A stretch of DNA of 64,000 nt from Budorcas taxicolor (taxonomy: Eukaryota > Chordata > Mammalia > Artiodactyla > Bovidae). Where the stretch lies: the NCBI RefSeq assembly GCF_023091745.1, contig NC_068926.1, positions 45,160,001 to 45,224,000 of the forward strand. Reading direction: 5' to 3'. Position 1 is the stretch's first letter. Every line of letters starts with the position of its first letter. Below, one piece after another: positions 25,901-37,900 of the stretch. The position numbers and the translations under genes were made by a program. The notes beneath the pieces are model-generated. The model ran no database searches, had not been told where the DNA came from, and worked only from the letters and a program-made list of their open reading frames with translations.

Positions 25901-28900
25901 TATGGCAGAAAGTGAAGAGGAACTAAAGAGCTTCTTGATGAAAGTGAAAGAGGAGAGTGAAAAAGTTGGCTGAAAGCTTAACATTGAGAAAACAAAGATC
26001 AAGACATCTGGTCCCATCACTTCATGGGAAATAGATGGGGAAACAGTGGAAACAGTGTCAGACTTTATTTTGGGGGGTTCCAAAATCACGGCAGATGGTG
26101 ATTGCAGCCATGAAATTAAAAGACGCTTACTCCTTAGAAGGAAAGTTATGACCAACCTAGATAGCATATTGAAAAGCAGAAACATTACTTTGCCAACAAA
26201 GGTCCGTCTAGTCAAGGCTATGGTTTTTCCAGTGGTCATGTAGGGATGTGAGAGTTGGACTGTGAAGAAAGCTGAGCACTGAAGAATTGATGCTTTTGAA
26301 TTGTGGTGTTGGAAAAGACTCTTGAGAGTCCCTTGGACTGCAAGGAGATCCAACCAGTCCATTCTGAAGGAGATCAGCCCTGGGTGCTCTTTGAAAGGAA
26401 TGATGCTAAAGCTGAAACTCTAGTACTCTGGCCACCTCATGTGAAGAGTTGACTCATTAGAAAAGACTCTGATGCTGGGAAGGATTGGGGGCTGGAGGAG
26501 AACGGGACAACAGAGGATGAGATGGCTGGATGGCGTCACCAACTCGATGGATGTGAGTCTGAGTGAACTCTGGGAGTTGGTGATGGACAGGGAGGCCGGG
26601 AGTGCTGCAATTCATGGGGTTGCAAAGAGTTGGACACGACTGAGCGACTGAACTTAACTGAACTGAATGATTACCTCCAGGAGAGGCTACTGTTTCCCCA
26701 CTATCGTTTCTGTTATGAGGTTTATGTTAATGATGTTTTCAGTTGGTGGGGGGGTGGGGGGGCGGTTCTTGAGTTGAGAATTATGTTTTGTCTTTTATTT
26801 ATTGTTTAAATTTTGGGTGCACCAGGTCTTTCACGTGGAACTTGGGCTCCAGAGTGTGCAGGTTTGGTGGTTGTGCCACAAGGGCTTAGTTGTCCTGAGG
26901 CTTACGAGATTTCAGTTCCCCGATCAGGGACTGAACCCACGTGTCCTGAGCTGGAAAGTGAATTCCTAACCACTGGACGACCACGGAAGTCCCCGTCATG
27001 CTGTTTGAGATTTTCTTAAAAGCCTAAGGCACCTATCACCTATTTTAAAAACAACAGGGTAAATCGATCTGTTCCTCCTGATACAGAAACAGCTGTAAGT
27101 ATTTCTATGCACCTGACATGACCCACAGACAACTCGTAGAAGAAAACGTAAGAAACAGTGGACAGTGGTTGTCTCTGAGAGGAAAGTGAGGGCCTGATGC
27201 AAAAGACTTACTTTTCATTATAAATTTTTGAAGATTTTACCACATGCATTTATTTCTACTCAATAATCAAACAGTTAAGTTTCAAAAATAAAAGAGAAGG
27301 CATCCTGTAGCCAAAAGCCCCTCCAAGAGGCAGGACGGGAGCAGAGCCTCAGGGAGGAGAGCGAGGTGGCCCTGACAGGTGGGTGTGCAGGTGGGTGTGT
27401 GACACGTCTGCACAACAGCTTGTGAGACAAGTGTGCAACCTGCAAGCGTCTGGGCCAAAAACGCAGAAGGCAGGATTTCACTCACTCTCATAAACCTGAA
27501 GCACATCATCTCAGCACGTAACCCACAAAGACAGCCGAGTGAAACAGCTGCTGTTCTCTGCGGTCCTGTCCTCAGAGCGGGACGTGGGACTCACGCCAGG
27601 GCTGCCTTCAGCCCAGCAGCACTGTGACAGGGGAGCACTGAGACGGTAGCCGGCAAGGGCCGAGGGGTTGGAGCAGAAGGTCACACACGACAGTGCGGGG
27701 TGGCCTGAGAAGCGTGGGTGGGAACGGTGACAGCGGGCAGCAGTGGCGGTGGTGGTGCGGCACACCACTCTCTCCCGCACCCTTCACCTCTTTTTACAGC
27801 TAAAATCCCCAACAATGAAAGCACGGATGGAGAAAGCTGACAGATCAGGCCCAAGGCCTGGGGAGAGGGAATAACAGTGCTGCAGCGGCAGACTCAGAGC
27901 TCCAGATCCAATGATGCCAAGCAGGCACCAGCTATCCTTACCTCTATGAAAGGTCTTGCAATTTTGGGTGCGATGGTTTCTGTGACAGAAGGTTCCTGAG
28001 AAAGGACGACAAACTCCTCGGCCTTCACCGGGAAGCCAGTATCATCCATGGGTGGATAAACCTCAAACAGCTCCTGGATCGTCCGCTGAAACAAAAATGC
28101 ATATCACTGAGCCTGTGACCTCTGCACCCAGAAAACCACCAGCCACCAACCCCTCAGCAGCATTAAACGCACGCATTCTGGTCACTGTGTGGCACCCCCT
28201 CCCCTGCCCCAGGCCTCCTCGTGGATGACAGTACCTGCGTGAGGAACGCCATGGAGTAGTCGTTTCCCTGAGCAGCCACTTCTCGGATCAGATCTTTGGT
28301 GCCATTTTTCAACAACTTCTCTTCAATGGAATTGCCACTCACGAGCCTACAACCAAACACGTACACACACACGACAGCTAAGTCCCTGGGAGCCCGAGGG
28401 CAGCGTGAGTGCCATGGCGCCCGGACCACCCAGCAGAACAGCACCCACGTGGAGCGGCATGTTGGCAGCACTCTCAGCTGCTTCCTTTGTGTGGTGGCCA
28501 GAGGGGACTGGAGGCCTGTGGGGTCGACTGGCCACTACCCACATGGGGTTAGCCACACCACCACCTACCATGCAGCAGGAGGGCTGGCCCCAGAGGCCCA
28601 CGCCACCCATGCTGGCCAGCCACGTCCCCTCACTGGCCTCTACCTGAAAAGAGCTCCCAAGACGCCAGACCCCTTGAGTCCTGTCTCCCTCAGCGCTGAT
28701 GACGGCGGGCAGATGCCCCCAAGTCACTGTGCGCCTCCCAAAGGAACCTGTGTCTAGCGGCTGCAGCCCAAGGACCAGCATCCCCTGGCTGCTGCTTCAT
28801 GCCACCTGAAAAGCTGCAGTAACCACTCCCTACTTCCATGATCAGGGCTTTCATTAAGATGATGTTAAACTTCACTATCACTTTGGGGAAACTTTACAGT

Positions 28901-31900
28901 TTTGTGAACCAGGTCTTCTTGTCCCAGAACAGAGCATGTCCTGAGTTCATGACATCGCTCAGGTCATATCCTTTCACAACTTAACCCTCCACTCCTGCAC
29001 TTCCTGCACCTTTACTGCCAAGGTTGTTCCTGAGTGTCTACAAACTGTGGCTACTGAGAATAAAATGTTTTCCCCATTACTAGCTAGTAACTGCTAAAGG
29101 GCCAACAGTAAGCAATTACACAATGAAACATTATTCAATTACATAAACAATATACCAAATTTATATATATTTGCATGGAAACAGGCTCTAAATATATTGT
29201 TAAAATGAAACAGCATTACATCGTAAGACCGTTGGCACAACCCATTTAAAAAAATCAGGGAGGGCTTCCCTGGTGGCTCCGTGGTAAAGTATCTGCCTGC
29301 CAATGCAGAAGACACGAGTTCGATCCCTGATCCAGGAAGATCCCACATGCTACAGAGCAACTCAGCCTGTGCACCACCATTACTGAGCCTGTGCCCTAGA
29401 GCTCGGAGAGCTGCAACTACTGCAGCCCGAGCGCCTTAGAGCCGGTGCTCTGCAACAAGAGAAGCCACCGCAACGAAAAGCCTATGCACTGCATGTAGAG
29501 AGCAGCTGCCGCCCCCTCAACTAGAGAAAAGCCTGCGCAGCAACAAAGACCCAGTACAGGCAAAAATAAGTAACATTATTAAAAACGAATTTACATTAAA
29601 AACTTGGGGCTACGTCTGGAAAGACACTGGAATGCTACTAACAGCCTCCTGGGCAGGCTATCTGCCTTCTCCACGTGCTGTCGTTTTCTTTACTTTCTTT
29701 TCAATGAACAAGTAACACATTTACAATGAGAAAAAATTAAGCTATTTAAACACAGTGTGTGGATGACTACATCTTGAAAATGGCAAAGGTTATGCATGTG
29801 GGGCTGGGGTTCCGGGCTGGGGTTCCAGCCATGGGCCAGCCGCCAGGGACCACACACTCGGCAAAGACCCCTCCCAGAGGCAGCAGGAGCACAGAGGAAG
29901 GGGCGTGTCACATGCCTGCACACTTGGGCACCAGATGGGCAGACAGAGGGCCGACACACAGGCATAGCCTCCTCTGGTTTTCTCAGCCGTGTGTGGATGA
30001 CCGCTTATAAGATTTAAATTCTTTCAGTAGCCTGTTTACAAGTTGCCACAGTTAAGTTATAACAAATCATTTACAGTTGACAACACCTGAAACAACCTAA
30101 AACCTGAGACACCCTCTTAAAGGTCAGAGACTCTAGAAGAAATATAATAGGTACACGTTAGAAGGACAGCACTTGGGTCTCAGCAGCAAACCCAGTCACC
30201 ACTGCCAACAACTCAACTATGTCCCAAGCAAGGCTGAGTGTACAGAAAGAACAGACAGGATAGCAGGAAGGTGAGCCCACCTGAAGGAAAGGAAACACAC
30301 GACGCAGACTGCTGCAGCCACCCCTGGCTGCCCGGCTGGCAGCCACCTCACCTGTATATGTGCACGTCCTTGCGCCGCCCTATCCGGTCGCACCACTCCT
30401 GGGCCTTGGCGTCCATCACAGGGTTGAGGTCGTGATCGTAGAAGACCACAGCATCTGCCTCCACCAGGCTCACACCCGTGGCGCGGCTGTGTGTGGAGAG
30501 GAGGGCACAGAAGATGCGCCGGTCTCGGTTGAAACTCCTCATCAGTTCCTGGGGTGAGATAAGCTCCCATGTTAGCGCTCCTGATCAACGACAGGAAACC
30601 TCCAACATGTTCGGATGCTAATCAGTTAGAAATTGTTTGGTGTGTGTTTCCTTTGATGCATGGTTCGTGTTTCAATTACATCGGAGTTTAGCATTTTATC
30701 CTGATTCTTTCAGGCATGTGCACTATTCTTCGATTATTGATAGCTAACATCTCTACCCTGTTTGAAGGTCGCCAGCCAGCCTCCCGCCCTGAACTGTCAG
30801 CTCCACGTGTAGGCCCCAGAGAACAGCAGAGTCTCCCTGGGGAGGGATGCGTGCTTCTTCATGTACCCTCCAGCAATGCCAGGAGCCTTACAGCAAAAGC
30901 CCCTGGAGTAAGGCCGAGGGAGCTGCAGCCAGCCAGGGGCAGGGCCCTCCACTCCCCTCAGGGCCGCCAGCTGAAATGGCTTCCTTCCCACAACGTCTCT
31001 CCTGCAGTGATTTCAGTGCCCAAGCAGACCTTAGCAGACCAGCCCTCAGCAGACCAGTCCTCTTCCTTCAAGAAATTCTCTATCTACAGTAAGTCGCCTA
31101 CACATGAACCTTCAAGTTGCTAGCTTTCAAAGATGCAAAGGTGAGTTCGCATGTTCAGCGACATGCTCGTTCACATGTCTGGTGTGCACTGTCATGCGCG
31201 TGCACCCTCTGCACTGGCTGGGATTCTGTGCACTTCACTGTACAGCACGGTACAGAGCGTAGTGGTGCATCATCTTTATTTCAAGCCCAGAATGTCCAAA
31301 CCAGTGTAAAAGCAGCAGTGATGTAGCCGATTGTGTTAGCTGGGGACCTAGGCTAACTTTGGTGAACTTACAAACTGGACTTATGAATACGCTCTCAGAA
31401 CAGAACTCATTTGTATGTAGCAGACTTACTGTGTTACATTACTCTCGAGGGAATTTACTACTTAAGACTGTGGTGTATTTCCTCCCAGGCCTTCTCAGCA
31501 TAGGGAGGCCTGCGTGTACTGGATGATGTGAAGTGGGTAATGCAATGCAGAGCCCAGCAGCTTGTCTGCACTCGGAAACACTTCACCATGATACCAAGAC
31601 CTGTTATGAAACACTGCTGAGTACGACTTCCTAGTTCACCCTGTGGTACACTTAGGACAGCGACAAGCCCTGCGGCTCACAGGCCACTGTGGCCCATTCT
31701 TCTACTCCTGGACGTGGACTTTGCTCCCGACTGGGGGTTATTACAAACACTTTCACAGACAATTGAATAGACACATCTTTAAGAAGTGTGGTGCTGCTAA
31801 AGGAGTTCTAGATACAGAATAAGGGCTTCCCTGACAGTTCAGTTGGTAAAGAATCTGCCTGCAATGCAGGAGACCCTGGTTTGATTCCCGAGTCGGGAAG

Positions 31901-34900
31901 ATCCACTGGAGAAGGGATAGGCTACCCGCTCCAGTATGCTTGAGCTTCCCTTGTGGCTCAGCTGGTAAAGAATCTGCTCGCAATGCAGGAGACTTGGGTT
32001 CAATCGTTGGGAAGCTCTCTTGGAGAAAGGAAGGGCTATCCACTCCAATATTCTGGTCTGGAGAATTCCACAGACTACGTCCATGGGGTTGCAAAGAGTC
32101 GGACACGACTGAGTGACTTTAACTTCACTTCAGATACAGAATTACCAGGCCAAGCATATATTTATTTTTAAGGTTTACAACCCATCCTGTCAATTTGCTT
32201 TCTAGAAAGGTGTCCTAATTTGCACCCCCACCAGAAGCCTGATGGAATCAAGTTCAAGTCAGTTCAGTTCAGTCGCTCAGTCGTGTCCGACTCTTTACGA
32301 CCCCATGAATCGCAGCACACCAGGCCTCCCTGTCCATCACCAACTCCCAGAGTTCACTCAGACTCAAGTCCATCGAGTCAGTGATGCCATCCAGCCATCT
32401 CATCCTCTGTCGTCCCCTTCTCCTCCTGTCCCCAATCCCTCCCAGCATCAGAGTCTTTTCCAATGAGTCAACTCTTCGCATGAGGTGGCCAAAGTACTGG
32501 AGTTTCAGCTTTAGCATCATTCCTTCCAAAGAAATCCCAGGGTTGGTCTCCTTCAGAATGGACTGGTTGGATCTCCTTGCAGTCCAAGGGACTCTCAAGA
32601 GTCTTCTCCAACACCACGGTTCAAAAGCATCAATTCTTCAGTGCTCAGCCTTCTTCACAGTCCAACTCTCACATCCATACATGACCACAGGAAAAACCAT
32701 AGCCTTGATTAGACGGAACTTTGTTGGCAAAGTAATATCTCTGCTTTTGAACATGCTATCTAGGTTGGTCATAACTTTTCTTCCAAGGAATAAGTGTCTT
32801 TTAATTTCATGGCTGCAATCACCATCTGATTTCGGAGCCCAAAAAAATCAGCTAACCTGGCCAAGTAAAAACTGGGCATGTTATTTTAATCTACATTTTT
32901 AAAGTGTAAGTCAGTCAGGAGGGCTTTTCTGATTTCATGTGGCTACTTTCTGAAGGACAATCATCTCGTTCTTATAAGGACCACAAATCACCAATTTTGA
33001 TTCTGAGACATCTAGCCAACTGGATTTCCCAAGTTACAGGACTTATGAAAAAGTGTCAAAGGGTGCAGCTAAAGTCCAAAGACATTAAGAGGTTCTTCCC
33101 TTTGTTTAGATAACACGACAACACTGAGACCGCATGGCTCCGAGAAACCAGCTTAGAAACTGGCAATCAAAGTTAACCCAATGAAATCATAAACGGGAAC
33201 AAAAGAAACGATTTCCTTCCTACCTGCCGTTGTTCACTGTTGGCGTTTTCATCAATTCTTATGTAGGTGAGATAATGGAAGTTCAAGAACATTTCTAAGA
33301 TGTCCAACATGAGAACCATCTGTGATAAGATCAGCACTCGGCGTCCTTCAGACTTCAGCTTCTGAAGTAAGATGGCTAAGGCCTCCAGCTTTCCTGTCAA
33401 ACGAGTGACACCGAGAGCATCTCATTATCCAAAGCGAGTAAGCTTGACACAGGGAGCAGGGTGGACGGGACGCCTCTGGTACCTGAGTCAAACTGGACCA
33501 GCCTCAGCTCAGGGAACCGCAGCGAGTGCAGAGCTGTCATCCGCTGCAGCTGCTGCGCGTAGGGCGCTGTGTGCTCCCGCAGGCAGTGCCGGAAGAGCCG
33601 CATCCTGTGGCTGTAGAGGGAGGGCGGCCTCGCCACCCACAAGTGCGGAGGCGCGGCCACCACCGGCGGGATCACGCACACCACTCTGAGAAGCAGAAAG
33701 CATGCATGTCACAGGTGACACCCACGGCACCTCCAGCAGGCAGTCGCTCTGGCTCAGGCAGCGAAGGCTCGAGAAGGCAGAGGGCAGAACCATCTGGCAG
33801 TGGGGAGTCACAAGAGGAGTCAGGGTGCCTAACTCCAGTCCCCCCAGGAGGGACATGGCTGCTGGAACACACTATCACAGCAGCCACAGGAGTGGGTGCT
33901 GGCCAGTGAGGCCTGCCCAGATCAAAAGAAGCAGTGCAGAGTGCTGCCTCTACCGCCTGAGTGCACAGGGATGTGTGCGGAGGCGGGACACAAGCACTCT
34001 GTCTCCTGGATGGTCTGGGGAGGTTATGAGCCCTGAAGCTGCTACAGCCACAGCGTCCCCAGCCAGGGTTGGGAGCCAGGCTTGGGAGGAGGAGGCCCTA
34101 CCAAGGGCAGCAAAACGACGACTCAGAGGACCCGGACAGTCAACTGGACACCCATCTCCCAACCTGCAGACACCACCTGCTCCAGGAAAGCCCTCTCCCT
34201 TGCTGCATGCAAACTGAAAACCATTTCTGGTCAAAATTCTAATCAATGAAACCAAAGAAGCACTAAATAAATGGAGATATTCCATAACTATGGATAGGAA
34301 GATCCAGTATAGTCAAGACATCATCAGTTCTTCCCACTTGATCAAGACATTCAGTTCAGTCCCAGTCAGCTATTCTGTAGATAGCGATAAATTCAATCTA
34401 AAGTTTACATGGAGAAGCAGCAGACCAGAACAGGCAACACAATACTGAACAACAAAAAGTCAAATGACTGGCACTACCTGACTTCAAGATTTACTACAGT
34501 AATCAACAGCATGATACTGTCAAAGAACAAAGAGATCAATGGCACAGAAATGATCACCAGATTTTCTCCACAAATAAACTGCAAGGAAAAAAAGAGGGGG
34601 AAACAGAACCTATAGATTAAAAGATACATAAAAGATATAAGTTGATTGTTATGTATGTACCTCATTGTGACTCTGGCTTCAAATATTAAAAAAACCATGA
34701 AATAATCAGAAATGTGAATACGGAACAGACATTTGATGATATTATATCTGCTCTGTGAAGGACAAAGTCAGGAGAATGAAAAGACAAACAACAGACTTGA
34801 AGAACATATTTGCAAAAGATACATCTGCTAAAGAACTGTTATCCAAAATATACAAAGAACTCTTAAAATGCAACAATAAGAAACATGGGGGAAGCAATAG

Positions 34901-37900
34901 CTATGGATTGGGATTGACATATACACACTGAGGTATTAAAAATGGATAGTCAACAAAATCCTACTGTAATAATAAAAATTAAAAAAAATTTAATGGATCA
35001 AAACCTAAAGAGACACGTTATCAAAAACATATAAATGTCAAGTAAGCATATGAAAAGATGCTCAACATAATATGTCATGATGGAAATGCAAATTAAAACA
35101 AGACACCACCACACATCTATTAAAATGGCCGAAGTCCAGATCACTGACACCACCAAGTGCTGGCGAGGATGTGGCGCAACAGGAACTCTCATTCGTTGCT
35201 GGTGGGAATGCAAAATAGTGCAGTCACTTTGGGAGACAGTTTGGCAATTTCTAACAAACTAAATAGTCTCCTACCATAAGATCTAGTAATCACATCCCTT
35301 GATATTTACCCAAAGGAATTAAAAACTATGTCTACACAAAAACATAGATGTTTGCAGCAACTTTATTCATAATTGCCAAAACTCCACAGCAACCATGTTG
35401 TCTTTCAGAAGGCAAACGTTTTTGATTTTTTTCAGTTGCACCAGGTGGCTTGCAGGATCTTTCTTCCCTAACCAGGGACTGAACCTGTGGCCCCAGCACT
35501 GGAGGTGCACCAAGAAGTCCCAGTATGTGAATGTTTTTAAACAAACTGTGGTGATTCCAAGTCTTCTCAGGTGGCATGAGTGGTAAAGAACCCACTTGCC
35601 AATGCAGAAGACGTAAGAGATGCGGGTCTGATCCCTGGATTATGAAGATCTCCTGGAGGAGGGCATGGCAACCCACTCCAGTATTCTTGCCTAGAGAATC
35701 CCATGGACAGAGGAGCCTGGCGGGCTACAGTCCACAGGGTCACAGAGAGTCAGAAATGACTGAAGTGATTTAGCACACACGCAGGGGGTGCTTCCAGACA
35801 ATGGAACACTATTCAGTGTTAAATAGAAATGAGTTATCAAGCCCTGATGAGACATGGAAGAACCTTCAGTGCACATTCCTAAATGAGAGAAGCCATCTGA
35901 ACAGGTTGCCTACTGTATGACTCCAACTATAAGACATTCCAGAAAAGCAAAACTATGGAGACAGTAAAAAGATCAGTGATTGCCAGGCTTTGGTGGTGAG
36001 AGAGGGATAAACAGGAAGGAATCAACCCAAAGGGCAGGGCACAGGTTTCCTGCAGGGTGGAGAGACCATCTGATGCCAAAGCTGAAGACCCCAAAATCGA
36101 TTCTGAACAGACTCCAAAGGACAACCTGGGGAGAGAAGTAAGATGAATGTCCACTAAACAACCACAGAAGTTGGTGGGGTGCAACACAGTGTTTACTTTT
36201 TTGGACTCCAAAATCACTGTGGACAGTGACTGTAGCCAGGAAATTAAAAGACGCTTACTCCTTGGAAGAAAAGCTATGACCAACCTAGACAGCATATTAA
36301 AAAGCAGAGACATCACTTTGCCAACAAAGGTCTGTCTAGTCAAAGCTATGGTCTTTCCAGTAGTCATGTATGGATGTGAGAGCTGGACCATAAAGAAGGC
36401 TGGGTGCCAAAGAATTGATGTTTCTGAACTGTGGTATTGGAAAAGACTCTTGAGAGTCCCTTGGATGGCAAGGAGGTCCTAAAGGAAATCAACTCTGAAT
36501 GTTCATTGGAAAGACTGATGCTGAAGCTCCAATACTTTGGCTACCTGACGCAAAAAGCCAACTCAATGGAAAAGACCATGATGCTGGGAAAGACTGAGGT
36601 CAGGAGGAGAAGGGGGAGACAGAGGATGAGAAGGTCGGATGACATCACTGACTCAATGGATATGAGTTTGAGCAAACTCTGGGAGACAGCAAAGGACAGA
36701 GGAGCCTGGCGTGCTGCAATCCATGGGGTTCCAAGCAGCTGGACACGACTTAGTGAGTGAACACCGCCACCAACAGTGAGTGAGTAAAGAATGCTTACAG
36801 TGCTCTACCTTACCTGTCGATGACATCCTGGAGGGATTCTTGACGTTGAGTCAGCGTCAAAATCAGGTCCCTGTGACTTTTCGAGGGCGATGTGTACCTG
36901 CTTGCAGGCCTAGCCCCCTTCCCGTGACCACGGTCAGAAGCCCTGAACCAGGGCACCTGCTCTCTGCCAGGCAGGGAACAAACCCCCAACAAGTCTCTGC
37001 CATAGATGGGAGAGCGGGAGCAGCGCCGTTCATTGACGAAATAAATCTGGTCCAGCCGCTCTTTCAGAAGTCTGCTCTTCTCCTCCTTCAACAAAAACAG
37101 GGATGAAAATGGCTACTGAGAAATAGCATGGCCGGCCTTACTGAGCCCTATGAGTCCCCCGTGTATTGCAACTGGCCATAGAGCATGCATAAGACTCATG
37201 GGGCCAGGCTACACGGAAAACAGTGACAGAAAAGCAAGCAGAGAAAACAGCGCCATTTTCATTGCCAACGTGAGTAGTATTTCTTCAGACACAGTGAGCA
37301 TTTCTAATGTTTGAAACACTAGTAGAAGTATACAAAAAAATGGGAAAGGTAATTTTTACAATTCTAAAGCCTATTGGATTAGAAAAAGTGTTTTTATTTC
37401 TCTAATTCAATGGGACACTGTGTTTTTGATGGCATGCCTGGAGAATCCCAGGGACGGGGGAGCCTGGTGGGCTGCCATCTATGGTGTTGCACAGAGTCGG
37501 ACACGACTGAAGTGACTTAGCAGCAGCAGCAGCAGCAGCAGCAAACAGACAAACGCCTCACAGAGGCAGTGATGTGTTAACATCACAGCCCTCCCCCATG
37601 ACGAGCAGCTTCTGAGAAGGACTTTCGCATGTGCAGGGATGCCACGACGCTGCACTGGGGTCTGCTGCACCATACCTGGGTGGGGCCAGCGACAGGAGAA
37701 GCTGGTTTGGAGGCCGCTCCGGGTTCTCCTGCAGCCAGGGGACTGACTGCCACTCGACCAGGCACACCCACTACAAATGGAAGAACAAAGAGCTGGCACA
37801 CAAAACTACTGGCATGCCCTCTAGAGGCCCTCCTTCACTGGCATGCTTCCTGGAGCATCCTTGGCTTTCACAACCACATTTCTAGAATATGTCAACTTAA

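Larger units (their letters stand above)
24106..27941 (-). other. EP400: Intron w25-w26, 3.8 kb
   Basis: Holds the L1 fragment, plus-oriented BovB and a CHR SINE. A G-rich stretch (26742-26764, plus strand) could form a quadruplex. 26995-27941 shows nothing recognised. Confidence 0.8.
30549..33223 (-). other. EP400: Intron w22-w23
   Basis: Holds the Tigger element, a Bov-tA and the minus-oriented BovB. 30549-31086, 31432-31809 and 32860-33223 show nothing recognised. Confidence 0.8.
34240..36010 (+). repeat. L1 LINE 3' end, interrupted by two SINEs
   Basis: ORF2 end (about 34240-34600, e.g. tttacatggagaagcagcag, aaagagatcaatggcacaga) runs into the classical L1 3' region (tgctcaacataatatgtcat, aggaactctcattcgttgct about 35170-35200) and resumes after 35790 (tatgactccaactataagac, about 35915). 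Interruptions are a CHR-type piece at 35410-35520 and a Bov-tA at 35558-35785. Confidence 0.88.
33686..36813 (-). other. EP400: Intron w20-w21
   Basis: Mostly L1 with nested SINEs, then a plus-oriented BovB. 33686-34239 has no recognised feature. Confidence 0.8.

Noticed and set aside
25793..26362. 189-codon minus-strand open frame over the BovB element
   Set aside because: Antisense of the BovB reverse transcriptase; the real, decayed frame is on the plus strand with YADD.
29269..29340. tRNA-like A and B box sequences in SINE heads (also at 4434, 5657, 6410, 15848, 31821, 35558)
   Set aside because: They are tRNA-derived heads of Bov-tA and CHR SINEs, not functional tRNA genes; no cloverleaf with intact acceptor stem is seen.
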